A DNA stretch of 64,000 bases from DASYXZ01 sp035308965 (GTDB lineage Bacteria; Acidobacteriota; Terriglobia; UBA7540). Shown in pieces: positions 44,335 to 53,190 of the stretch. The notes beneath the pieces were generated by a model that was not told where the DNA came from, did no database searches, and was given only the letters and a program-made list of their open reading frames with translations. The position numbers were made by a program, and so were the translations under genes. Position 1 is the stretch's first letter. Each line of letters begins with the position of its first letter. The stretch covers positions 1 to 64,000 of the forward strand of contig DATGFN010000066.1 of assembly GCA_035308965.1 (NCBI GenBank). The letters are read 5' to 3'.

Positions 44335-45896
44335 TGGGAATGAGATTGGATCAGCGAAACCTGATGGCTGCACGTGCCGGAGCAAATCCAACAGTATCGC
44401 CGCCACGCGCAAGTTTCCACGGCATGAATCATTTGCTGGGGAATCATCTTGCCTCCGGCCTCCTACTTGCCTGTTTCGCTTTGGTAATTATTGCGATCCT
44501 ACTGGGCTTTATCCCTTCTTTGACACTACTGACTGCGCTGCTCAGCCTCGCCGCTGGAGCTTTTGGTTTTTTGAGGGTTGGCAAAAATACAGACGCTTTG
44601 AATCCCGTCCGCGTGTTCGGGACTATTTGGTGCCTATGCCTGGCGCTCGCTTCTTTAAGACTTACCACAACTATGACCGACTGGCCCGCAACCGTTTGGG
44701 GTTACCTGATCATGGCACTGTTAGCTTTTATAGGAGGATTTTGGTTGACGAGCCGGCGTACTGTACGCGGTCACCACCCTCAAGGAAGGGGCTCGGAGTC
44801 CGAGCTTCCACCTTCAGAAATGCTTGACCCCCGTCGTTCCCTAAGGTGGTCATTTCTGTGTCTGTTGGTTGGTATAAGCGCTTTTTCCTATGAATACTGG
44901 TTGATTGGTGGAATCCCTGTGCTTGCCCAAAATATCGACGATGCCAGGACCATATTCTTCGCTACAGCCGGTCAATGGAGCCATCCTGAGTTTGACACGC
45001 TTTTTTATAAAATCGTTGGCATTTTGACCATACCCTGTAAATACGCCGTATATCTGGCAATCATACTCTTGATTCAGAAGACCAAGAAAACTAAAGCCCA
45101 GATTGTAATGGCAACTGCCATAATCATTTGCGGGGTCCTGGCACTGGCTTCGCAGGGAGGCCGAAGCCTCGTATTTGACGTCCTCATTTTTTCAGCCCTC
45201 CTGTTTCATTACCTGCGTCGACGCCTGAGGGTAAAACATTTATTTGTCGGGGGAATAGTGCTTTTTTTGTTTCTCTCCGCCGCTGGTTATTTTCGCATTG
45301 CAATTGGACGACCGGAAGCCGTCCATTCAGAGGTGGAACGCGTGAGCAGATTGCCGCGCGGACCAGTCTGGGACAATATGATCATGGGATATGAAGCGCT
45401 TACTGGACCGCTTGAGGGGTTTGCCCAATTCTCGCGTGATTTCCCTCTCCTGGGTCATCCATCAGAGGGGTTTCTGTTCTATTCATTTCATCGCTTCGTG
45501 CCGCGCGCTAACATCGAAGAATATCTGTTATACGGTAATTTCGGGATTGTCACCAACACTTTCCTTGGAGAATTTTACGGGGACTTTGGCGTCTTAGGAA
45601 TCATCTTTGGCCCCTTCATCCTAGGCTTGGGCTATGGCTATGTGTATTCTCGGGCGCTAGGCTACAAGAGTCTTTACTGGTTTTTGGTGCTGGCGGTTAT
45701 CGTAGGGATTCTTGTTTATTTCCCTTATCTGAATTTCTTTTCGCAGCAGCTTACGTGGATCATCGACTTGAGCGCCTTGGCAATCCTCATATCGCTCGCC
45801 AAGGCTGGAAAGAGAGAGCGGCTTCCATCCTTCTTCCCGGCGCGTGGCCGATCGAGCCCTGTCGCTACTTTGAGTCGCCCCCATGTTCATAATTGA
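44334..45896 (+). CDS. Wzy-like oligosaccharide polymerase (copy 1)
   Basis: 520 residues with about twelve hydrophobic segments and a soluble loop (~145-165) between two halves. Conserved blocks include FSYEYWLIGGIPVLAQ, LALASQGGRS, NTFLGEFYGDFG and FFSQQLTWIIDLSALAIL. The layout resembles O-antigen polymerases of the oligosaccharide repeat-unit family, which polymerise lipid-linked repeats in the periplasm. It is a close paralogue of the protein at 48249, with long identical blocks. The fibre-like gene follows 85 bases later. Confidence 0.78.
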   Translation: MGMRLDQRNLMAARAGANPTVSPPRASFHGMNHLLGNHLASGLLLACFALVIIAILLGFIPSLTLLTALLSLAAGAFGFLRVGKNTDALNPVRVFGTIWCLCLALASLRLTTTMTDWPATVWGYLIMALLAFIGGFWLTSRRTVRGHHPQGRGSESELPPSEMLDPRRSLRWSFLCLLVGISAFSYEYWLIGGIPVLAQNIDDARTIFFATAGQWSHPEFDTLFYKIVGILTIPCKYAVYLAIILLIQKTKKTKAQIVMATAIIICGVLALASQGGRSLVFDVLIFSALLFHYLRRRLRVKHLFVGGIVLFLFLSAAGYFRIAIGRPEAVHSEVERVSRLPRGPVWDNMIMGYEALTGPLEGFAQFSRDFPLLGHPSEGFLFYSFHRFVPRANIEEYLLYGNFGIVTNTFLGEFYGDFGVLGIIFGPFILGLGYGYVYSRALGYKSLYWFLVLAVIVGILVYFPYLNFFSQQLTWIIDLSALAILISLAKAGKRERLPSFFPARGRSSPVATLSRPHVHN

Positions 45897-45981
45897 ATGC
45901 GATTCTTCTCCACCTTCGCGGACGCGTTGAAACGATGTCCGCGGCACGGCGGAGAAACATTACATTCTGCGAGGGGAAAAG

Positions 45982-48159
45982 ATGAATGAAAGTTTAAGCC
46001 ACCTTACAGCCATGCTCTCATTGAGTCTGATTTTTTCTAATTATGCTTTTTCAAAGCAACCACAAACTTCAAGCCCCGTCGGCTCCAGTTCAACAAATGT
46101 CCAGCGAGTGGGGTCTGGCTATTGGCCCACAGCAGGCGCAGGTTTGGAGCTGAAGATTTCCGCGGGCACGGGGTCTTGCGGCAAGCCCCAGGCTTTGGTG
46201 ACCTACGTTGGCGGCACGCTCCCCCTGACCGCGAGTCAGATCAATTATATCTACCTTGATCCTTCGGCCGGCTGTGTGCCTGAATTCAACACCAAGGGGT
46301 TCGCCTTCGGCCAGGTGCCCATCGCCATAGCGTACTGCAGCGGATCTGCCATCACTAGCGTCACTGACGCACGGCCATGGTCAACGCCTCAGCCCATCGG
46401 CACGAACTATCGCGGACAAGCAGTGACAGAGTATAAGGACGGGATGCGATGGGCCGACCAATTTCCCGGCGTAACACCCACTATTCAGCAAAGCGCCGCA
46501 GTTAAAGACATCGGCACAGTTCCGGGGATCGTATTTACCACCCCAGCACTCGGAGCTGGAGCGGTGCCCTCGCTGCCCAACAATGTTGGTTTGCTGGACT
46601 TTCGCCAAACCCAAGATATCCTCACTGGTTCTAATGTCGGAATGGTTCGTACACCGATTATGGGGATTACGCAGAATCTTGGAGAGTTGACCTCGGTGCC
46701 GCTCACAGGAACCGTAACCGTCGCCCCTAACTCGACTGACGTGACTGGTGTGGGGACGCATTTCGTCACGGAGTTATCGGGGTTCGGGGCATCCTTGAAG
46801 GCAAACTCAGACCTGACAAAGTGCTGGGCCGCGATCAAGTCCGTTTCTGATGACACTCACGCTTCGCTTACCGGGGGCTATCCCTGCGCCGGTGGCTCTG
46901 GTCCGGCATCGCACTTTATGACTCAGCTTGGACTGACCATCACAAACCTGGCTACCGCTGGAACTCCCAACACTCCTGCGGGCGGAGAGACAGTCGGTTT
47001 ATCCGTATTTTCCTCGCGTATCGGGGGGCGTCGGCCTCTCTTTGGTGCGAATATCAATACGTCCTTCCTGACGGTTCCGGATTTGAATGTAATTACGGAC
47101 AGTACCACTGCGAGCGCCCTCGAAATTGATTTTAGCAATGGAAGTTCGTCTGATATTACCTTTCCCTGGATCCCGCTGAATTCTGCTCTTCACATCGTAA
47201 GCGCGGGGAGCAAGAAGGTTGGCAGCGCAATTTCCATCTACCGCTCTGCGAACAACGTCAACGAGTTTGGAGCGGGCATCTGGATTAATCAAGCGTGGGA
47301 CACTTCAAATTCCAAAGGGGCAGGAGTGCGTTTAGATGGAAGTCAGAACCACGTTCTGCTTGTGCCTCTTGCAGATAATACCAATCCCGAGATTCTAGGT
47401 AAGAACTCCCAAGAAACCTCGACGGCGTGGCAAATTCAGGCAAATGGGGGCGCTTTTTTTGGAGTGAATGGGGGTGTGGGAAACAACGCGGTCGGATTCG
47501 GAACTGGTACGCCGAATAGCAATAGCCGCGTTCACGTGTATGTATCCTCCAGCTCTCTGCAAATCCCACTTCGCATAGAGAATGACAACGTGAGTTCGGG
47601 CGTGGCCGCTATCGGCTTCGGAGTTGCCAGCAGTGCCCGGCGCGAAACTTCTTCGTTCAAAGCTGGAATCGGTCTCGTCAGAACTGGGGCCAACGGCCAA
47701 GGTTCGCTTTACCTCATGAACCACACTGGAAATGATGCAAATAACTTCACTTCGGCAGATTACGTTCTCATATCCCGAGGGGGCGGCGATAACAATATGG
47801 GGCAACTTGAATTATATGCGCAGGGAACTAATCAGAACGTCTACCTATCACCAAGTGGAAGCGGCGTTGTTCAAAGCACGACGAATTTTAAGTCTGCCGA
47901 TTACACCATTACCACGCCCGGAACAACAGTTGCAGCGGGGACTTGCGCGAGCGGAGGCACCGTGGCAATTTCAGGGCTATTAACAACCTCTGCCATATTT
48001 TGGAGCACTCAGGGTGCGCTTCCGGCATCCTGGCAGACGGGAATCAATGTGATGACTGACGTCTCCACAGCAGGCACAGCAAAAATTTGGCTTTGCAATG
48101 GAACGGCGGCCAATATCATTCTATCGGCGCTGACCATCAATATCAAGCCGATTTTATAG
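45982..48159 (+). CDS. exported fibre-like repeat protein
   Basis: 725 residues with RBS GAGGGG and a signal peptide (about 1-24). The mature protein is Gly/Ser/Thr/Asn-rich and beta-type throughout. A segment AGTGSCGKPQALVTYVGGTL and another GTVTVAPNSTDVTGVGTHFV are of the kind seen in phage tail-fibre and tailspike stems. A late region (~490-640) is also Gly/Asn-rich and fibre-like. The C-terminal module (~635-725; TPGTTVAAGTCASGGTVAIS to the end) forms a final beta domain. It has no sorting signal, so it may be secreted or held in the glycan. No family is named with confidence. Confidence 0.55.
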   Translation: MNESLSHLTAMLSLSLIFSNYAFSKQPQTSSPVGSSSTNVQRVGSGYWPTAGAGLELKISAGTGSCGKPQALVTYVGGTLPLTASQINYIYLDPSAGCVPEFNTKGFAFGQVPIAIAYCSGSAITSVTDARPWSTPQPIGTNYRGQAVTEYKDGMRWADQFPGVTPTIQQSAAVKDIGTVPGIVFTTPALGAGAVPSLPNNVGLLDFRQTQDILTGSNVGMVRTPIMGITQNLGELTSVPLTGTVTVAPNSTDVTGVGTHFVTELSGFGASLKANSDLTKCWAAIKSVSDDTHASLTGGYPCAGGSGPASHFMTQLGLTITNLATAGTPNTPAGGETVGLSVFSSRIGGRRPLFGANINTSFLTVPDLNVITDSTTASALEIDFSNGSSSDITFPWIPLNSALHIVSAGSKKVGSAISIYRSANNVNEFGAGIWINQAWDTSNSKGAGVRLDGSQNHVLLVPLADNTNPEILGKNSQETSTAWQIQANGGAFFGVNGGVGNNAVGFGTGTPNSNSRVHVYVSSSSLQIPLRIENDNVSSGVAAIGFGVASSARRETSSFKAGIGLVRTGANGQGSLYLMNHTGNDANNFTSADYVLISRGGGDNNMGQLELYAQGTNQNVYLSPSGSGVVQSTTNFKSADYTITTPGTTVAAGTCASGGTVAISGLLTTSAIFWSTQGALPASWQTGINVMTDVSTAGTAKIWLCNGTAANIILSALTINIKPIL

Positions 48160-48248
48160 CTCCGGAGTGTGGATTTTTTTCTTGGTGTGCGAGGCGAGGC
48201 TTTTCTGATTGACGCGACGGCGAATGTCTTGTTGACGACTTGGGGCGC

Positions 48249-49814
48249 ATGATGAGTGCGAGGTCGGAACCACGAGGCCCGATGGCGGTAGGTGGGGGAG
48301 TGAAACCAACCGCTTCGATTCTAACTTCAAGGCCTTACACCGTGAACCCCCTAAAAGGAAATCTAGTTTCCTCCGGCTTTGTCCTCGGCGGCTTCGCCTT
48401 GTTAATCATTGCGATCTTGCTGGGCTTAATTCCTTATTCTACCCTTCTGAGCGCGATTCTCGGCATCGCCGCCGGCCTTTTTGGCCTCTTGAGGGTGGGG
48501 AAAAATACTGACGCTCTACATCCCGTCCGCGTGTTCGGGGCCATTTGGTGCCTTTGCCTGGCGCTCGTTCCTCTGAAACTTACCACCACCATAACTGACT
48601 GGCCCCTGTCAGTATGGAGCTACGTAATCTTGGCCTTGTTGAGTTTTATCGGCGGTTTTTGGCTGACTAGTCGGCGTGTTTCCAATGGGCAGCACCTTCA
48701 GGGAGAAGCCTCGGAGTCCGAACTTCCTCCTTCAGAGATGCTCGAACCGCGCCGAGCGCTAAGGGTTGCGCTTGTGTGCCTGACCGTAGGTATAAGCGCT
48801 TTTTCCTATGAATACTGGTTGATTGGTGGAATACCCGTGCTGGCTCAAAAAATCGACGCCGCCAGGACCATATTCTTCGCTACGGCCGGCCGCTGGAGCC
48901 ATCCTGAGTTTGACACGCTGTTTTATAAAATCGTCGGCATCTTAACCACGCCCTGTAAATACGCCGTATATTTGGCCATCATACTTTTGATTCAGAAGAA
49001 CAGGAAAACCAGAGCCCAGATTGTTATGGCTGCGGCTATCATCGTGTGTGGGGCGCTTGCGCTCGCTTCGCAGGGGGGCCGAAGCCCGGTAATCGACATT
49101 CTTATCTTTTCGGGCATTCTGTTTCATTACATGCGCCGACGCCTGACGTCAAAGCACCTGTCCATTCTTGGATTAATACTTTCACTATTTATATCATTCG
49201 CAGGTTATTATCGCTATTTGCATGGACGGCAAGATGCCTTTCATATCGAGGTGGAACGCGTTAGCAAATTGCCGCGCGGACCACTCGGGGACAGCATAGT
49301 GGTGGGATATCAATCGCTTACCAGCCCTTTGGAGACTTTTGCTCGATTCACGAACGATTTTCCCACCATGCGTCCTCCATCCGCAGGTTTTCTGTTCTAC
49401 TCTTTCCACCGTTTGCTCCCGCGCACAAACATCGAGGAGTACACATACCATCTCTATTATGGGTCACTCACCAATACTTTCCTTGGAGAATTTTACGGGG
49501 ACTTTGGTTTCTTGGGAATCATCCTGGGCCCCTTCATCCTCGGCATGGGCTATGGTTACGTGTATTTTCGTGCCCTTTGCTTCAAAAGTCTTTACTGGCT
49601 TTGCATGGAATCGGTTTTTGTGGGAATTCTTATTTATTTCCCTTACATGAATCTGTTTTCGCAACAGCTTACTTGGATCTTCGACTTAAGTGCATTGGCA
49701 ATCCTCATTCCGCTAGCCAAGCCAGGAAAGAAAAGGCAACTTCTGTCCTTGGTGCGGGCGCCGGGGACAGCGCGGCCTGCCGCCACTTTGAGTCGCGCCC
49801 ATTTTCACCATTGA
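48249..49814 (+). CDS. Wzy-like oligosaccharide polymerase (copy 2)
   Basis: 521 residues from the ATG at 48249 (a TTG at 48240 is possible; RBS weak). It is collinear with the polymerase at 44334, sharing FSYEYWLIGGIPVLAQ, LALASQGGRS, NTFLGEFYGDFG and the GLGYGYVY/GMGYGYVY helix. N-termini, several loops and the region around residues 310-380 differ. Two polymerases in one locus may make different linkages or lengths. The spacer and 78 bases after its stop are also similar to those after copy 1, showing that the duplication extended beyond the gene. Confidence 0.78.
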   Translation: MMSARSEPRGPMAVGGGVKPTASILTSRPYTVNPLKGNLVSSGFVLGGFALLIIAILLGLIPYSTLLSAILGIAAGLFGLLRVGKNTDALHPVRVFGAIWCLCLALVPLKLTTTITDWPLSVWSYVILALLSFIGGFWLTSRRVSNGQHLQGEASESELPPSEMLEPRRALRVALVCLTVGISAFSYEYWLIGGIPVLAQKIDAARTIFFATAGRWSHPEFDTLFYKIVGILTTPCKYAVYLAIILLIQKNRKTRAQIVMAAAIIVCGALALASQGGRSPVIDILIFSGILFHYMRRRLTSKHLSILGLILSLFISFAGYYRYLHGRQDAFHIEVERVSKLPRGPLGDSIVVGYQSLTSPLETFARFTNDFPTMRPPSAGFLFYSFHRLLPRTNIEEYTYHLYYGSLTNTFLGEFYGDFGFLGIILGPFILGMGYGYVYFRALCFKSLYWLCMESVFVGILIYFPYMNLFSQQLTWIFDLSALAILIPLAKPGKKRQLLSLVRAPGTARPAATLSRAHFHH

Positions 49815-49907
49815 TGGCGCTTACAGTCCACCTTGGCGGGCGGAGTGAAACGAAGTCGGATCGAAAGAATGCTCCAGGCGACTGTCGCAAATAGGAGAGG
49901 GAAAAAG

Positions 49908-49991
49908 ATGAGTAGGTAATTCCGCCACCTCACAACCATCATCTCACTGAGTTTGGCGCTTACTTTCAATCCTTGTTCCCGGCATCAATGA
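49908..49991 (+). pseudogene. remnant of a second fibre-gene start
   Basis: After polymerase copy 2 the sequence GAGAGGGAAAAAGATG repeats the RBS and start of the fibre gene (GCGAGGGGAAAAGATG). The frame reads MSR, stop, FRHLTTIISLSLALTFNP..., against MNESLSHLTAMLSLSLIFSN in the intact gene, then ends at 49991. The spacer upstream also matches that of copy 1 (CCACCTT-GCGG-CG-GAAACGA-GTC). The rest of the second fibre gene is gone. Confidence 0.75.
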
Positions 49992-50007
49992 GGAAGCTGG
50001 CGCGCTA

Positions 50008-50808
50008 ATGGTCAATCACAACAGCGAAATCCCCGTGGTCATCCTTTGCGGAGGAATGGGAACGCGCCTTCGCGAGGAGACCGAGTATCGCCCCAAGCCC
50101 ATGGTGGAGATTGGCGGGCGGCCCATCCTGTGGCACATCATGAAGACCTACGGCCACCACGGGTTCAAGAAATTCGTTCTTTGCCTGGGCTACAAAGGGC
50201 AAATGATCAAGCAGTATTTCCTGAACTATAAGGCCTTGAATTCTGATTTCACCCTTCAACTGGATGGCGACCGACAACCCCTCTTGCATCAGTCTGAGGC
50301 CAACGAAGACTGGACCATCACCTTTGTGGACACGGGCGAGAGCACGTTGACAGGAGCGCGTGTGAAGCGGGTGGAACCGTTCGTTCAATCCGATTTATTC
50401 ATGCTGACTTATGGTGATGGAGTGGCGGACGTCGATCTCGGCGGGTTGCTGGAATTCCACCGCAGCCACGGGAAGATTGGCACAGTGACGGGCGTGCGGC
50501 CTTATTCCCGCTTTGGAGAATTGGTGATCCAGGACGGGCGCGTCAATCGATTCAGCGAGAAGCCCCAGGTGGATGAAGGCATCGTGAACGGCGGCTATTT
50601 TATTTTCAACCGCAAATTCTTTGATTATCTTTCCGCCGAGGAGTCTTGCGTGCTCGAGCACCAGCCTTTGGAAAATCTGTCGCGCGATGGCGAGTTGATG
50701 GTCTATTTTCACAAGGGTTTCTGGCAGTGTATGGACACCTATCGTGACTTCCTGGCTTTGGACGAGATGTGGAAGAAAAATCCCAAATGGAAAGTCTGGA
50801 GTAAATGA
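50008..50808 (+). CDS. rfbF: glucose-1-phosphate cytidylyltransferase
   Basis: 266 residues. VVILCGGMGTRLREETEYRPKPMVEIGG (residues 10-37) is the RfbF signature, followed by PILWHIMKTYGHHGFKKFVLCLGYKG and YGDGVADVDL. It forms CDP-glucose from CTP and glucose-1-phosphate, the entry to CDP-linked deoxysugars. Its stop overlaps the next start (ATGA, 50805-50808), and RfbG follows. Confidence 0.92.
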   Translation: MVNHNSEIPVVILCGGMGTRLREETEYRPKPMVEIGGRPILWHIMKTYGHHGFKKFVLCLGYKGQMIKQYFLNYKALNSDFTLQLDGDRQPLLHQSEANEDWTITFVDTGESTLTGARVKRVEPFVQSDLFMLTYGDGVADVDLGGLLEFHRSHGKIGTVTGVRPYSRFGELVIQDGRVNRFSEKPQVDEGIVNGGYFIFNRKFFDYLSAEESCVLEHQPLENLSRDGELMVYFHKGFWQCMDTYRDFLALDEMWKKNPKWKVWSK

Positions 50809-51800
50809 CGGCGTCCAATAATTTTTGGAAGGAAAGACGCGTCTTCGTCACCGGGGCCACCGGCTTGGTGGGTTCGTGGGTGACCCGCGAATTGGTGGAC
50901 CGCGGCGCCAAAGTGGTGGCGCTAGTGATGGACGCGGATCCCCAGTCGGAGCTTTACCGGAGCGGCACCATCCACCGCGTGCATGTGGTGAATGGCGTTC
51001 TGGAAGACGTTAGCGCGCTTGAGCGCGGGATCCTGGCGCACGAGTGCGAGACGGTGATCCATCTCGGGGCGCAGGCGATCGTGAACGTGGCCGCTCGCGC
51101 GCCCTTGGCGACTTTTGAGACCAATGTTCGCGGGACGTGGAACCTGCTCGAGGTCTGCCGCCTCCACCCCGGCCTGATCAAACGCGTAGTCATCGCTTCA
51201 AGCGACAAGGCCTACGGCGAAAGCGACCAATTGCCCTACACCGAGGACCTGCCCTTGAGAGGCCGGCAGCCTTATGAAGCATCAAAGAGCTGCGCGGACC
51301 TGGTGGCACAATCTTACGCGTTAACCTACAATTTGCCCGTAGCCATCGCCCGTTGCGGCAATATCTATGGCGGAGGCGACCTGAATTGGACGCGCATCGT
51401 GCCCAGCACCATCCGCTCATTTTACTTCGGGGAATCGCCTCTTCTTCGCAGCGACGGCCAATACGTCCGCGATTACATCTACGTCAAGGATGTGGTGGAA
51501 TCTTATTTGACCTTGGCGGAAAATATTGATTCGCCTCAAGTCCGAGCGGAGGGATTCAATTTCAGCCCGGAATCCCGGGTGACGGTGCTCGAGATCGTCC
51601 AAAAGATTGGCGAGTTGATGGGGTGCCAGGGCATTCGGCCCACCATCCAGAATGTGGCAAAGAACGAGATCCGCAGCCAGTATCTCTCTTCGGAGAAAGC
51701 GCAACGGCTGCTGAACTGGCGCCCAAAGTACAGTTTGGAAAAAGGTTTGAACGAAACTATCGCATGGTATCGGGAGTTTCTCGATAAACAACAATCATGA
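50805..51800 (+). CDS. rfbG: CDP-glucose 4,6-dehydratase
   Basis: 331-residue extended SDR. The NAD motif GATGLVG (17-23), ASSDKAYG and the catalytic YEASK are present, with RCGNIYGGGDLNWTRIVP typical of RfbG. It converts CDP-glucose to CDP-4-keto-6-deoxyglucose. It is translationally coupled to RfbF before it and to the cupin epimerase after it (ATGA overlap at 51797). Confidence 0.92.
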   Translation: MTASNNFWKERRVFVTGATGLVGSWVTRELVDRGAKVVALVMDADPQSELYRSGTIHRVHVVNGVLEDVSALERGILAHECETVIHLGAQAIVNVAARAPLATFETNVRGTWNLLEVCRLHPGLIKRVVIASSDKAYGESDQLPYTEDLPLRGRQPYEASKSCADLVAQSYALTYNLPVAIARCGNIYGGGDLNWTRIVPSTIRSFYFGESPLLRSDGQYVRDYIYVKDVVESYLTLAENIDSPQVRAEGFNFSPESRVTVLEIVQKIGELMGCQGIRPTIQNVAKNEIRSQYLSSEKAQRLLNWRPKYSLEKGLNETIAWYREFLDKQQS

Positions 51801-52246
51801 TCCACGGCGTGTTGGTCCATCCACTAAAACAGATTCCGGACGAGCGCGGCAAAGTGATGCACATGCTGCGCGCCGACGACCCCCATTTCGAAAATTTCGG
51901 CGAAATCTATTTCTCCATGGTCTATCCCGGAGTAATTAAAGCCTGGCATCTCCACCAGCGGATGACCATCAATTACGCCGTCATAACGGGCACCATCAAA
52001 CTGGTGCTCTTCGACGACCGGGCGGATTCGCCCACCAGGGGCGCGTTGGAGGAGCTATACGTCGGGGAGAGCAATTATGCATTAGTTAGAGTTCCGCTGG
52101 GAATATGGAACGGCTTCAAAGGCGTGGGCATCATTCCAGCTATCGTTGCCAACTGCGCGACCATACCTCATGATCCTGACGAAATCGTCCGGCTCGATCC
52201 GTTTGACAAAAAGATCCCCTATGACTGGCAATTGAAACACCGATGA
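51797..52246 (+). CDS. RmlC-like cupin epimerase
   Basis: 149 residues. It is a short cupin of the dTDP-4-dehydrorhamnose 3,5-epimerase superfamily, with DERGKVMHML, the His in KAWHLHQR, TGTIKLVLFDDR and VPLGIWNGFKGVG. In the CDP pathway it probably epimerises C3 and/or C5 of CDP-4-keto-6-deoxyglucose. It is shorter than RfbC (about 185) and lacks the RGLHFQ form of the His motif. ATGA overlaps join it to both neighbours. Confidence 0.8.
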   Translation: MIHGVLVHPLKQIPDERGKVMHMLRADDPHFENFGEIYFSMVYPGVIKAWHLHQRMTINYAVITGTIKLVLFDDRADSPTRGALEELYVGESNYALVRVPLGIWNGFKGVGIIPAIVANCATIPHDPDEIVRLDPFDKKIPYDWQLKHR

Positions 52247-53151
52247 CGAATAGGTCGGCCGTGGTCATTGGGGCGTCGGGATTCGTAGGGTCGTATTTGC
52301 TGAATGCTTTTCGTCGCGACCACTCGGTGGTGGGCACATTTGCGACGGAACCCCTGCCCGGACTCGAGCCTCTCGACATCGCGGAAGCAATTGCGGTTCG
52401 GAATTTTTTCGACCGCCACAGGCCGGAAGTCGTTCTCTGTCCCGCAGCCAATCCGCACGTGGAGGGTTGCGAGCGCGAACCCGCAGCCACGCGGAAGATT
52501 AACATCGAAGGTCTCGCCAACGTCGTTCGAGAAACCCTGCGCGTGGGCGCCCGAATCGTCTATTTTTCATCCGAATATGTTTTTGACGGCGATCATGGAC
52601 CCTATTCCGAAGACAATTTTACGAATCCGATCAACGAATACGGCCGTCAAAAACTGGCCGCCGAAAATTTGGTTCGCGAAAACCTGCGCGACTTCCTGAT
52701 TGTCCGCATATCAGCGCCTTATGGCTGGGAACGGCGGGGAAAGAATTTCGTGATGCAGATGTTGCATCGGCGGCAGACGGGGGAGCCCATCCTGGTGGCG
52801 AAAGACCAGGTGATCACGCCCACCTACATTTCCGATTTGGCCCAAGCCGTGCATAATCTGGCAGGACTGGGGAGTACGGGGATTTTTCACGTGGCCGGAA
52901 GTGAATGCATGGTCCGGAGCGATTTTGCCCGACTGGTGACTAAAGCATTTGATCTGCCGCCGGCATTGGTGAAGCCCGTCCTAACCTCAACAATGAATTT
53001 GTCCGCACCACGCCCAAATTCCGCCGGACTCATTACCGACAAGGTCGCCAGGGTGTTGGGACATCATCTCAGCGGCCCTGAAAAAGGCCTGGCGGCCATG
53101 CGGGCGGAACAATCCACTGCTCGTCCCTGGAACGAAATTGTTCCTGCATAG
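52243..53151 (+). CDS. RmlD-like NAD(P)-dependent sugar reductase
   Basis: 302 residues. The N-terminal nucleotide motif is GASGFVGSYL (9-18), and SSEYVFDGDHGPYSE and the catalytic Tyr/Lys in YGRQK are the RmlD-family blocks. It would reduce the 4-keto group of the CDP-sugar to finish the pathway. Its start overlaps the epimerase stop, and the C-methyltransferase gene begins 39 bases later. Confidence 0.85.
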   Translation: MTNRSAVVIGASGFVGSYLLNAFRRDHSVVGTFATEPLPGLEPLDIAEAIAVRNFFDRHRPEVVLCPAANPHVEGCEREPAATRKINIEGLANVVRETLRVGARIVYFSSEYVFDGDHGPYSEDNFTNPINEYGRQKLAAENLVRENLRDFLIVRISAPYGWERRGKNFVMQMLHRRQTGEPILVAKDQVITPTYISDLAQAVHNLAGLGSTGIFHVAGSECMVRSDFARLVTKAFDLPPALVKPVLTSTMNLSAPRPNSAGLITDKVARVLGHHLSGPEKGLAAMRAEQSTARPWNEIVPA

Positions 53152-53190
53152 TTTCAGCGAATTCAACTCAGGCCGGTGAAAACATAAACA

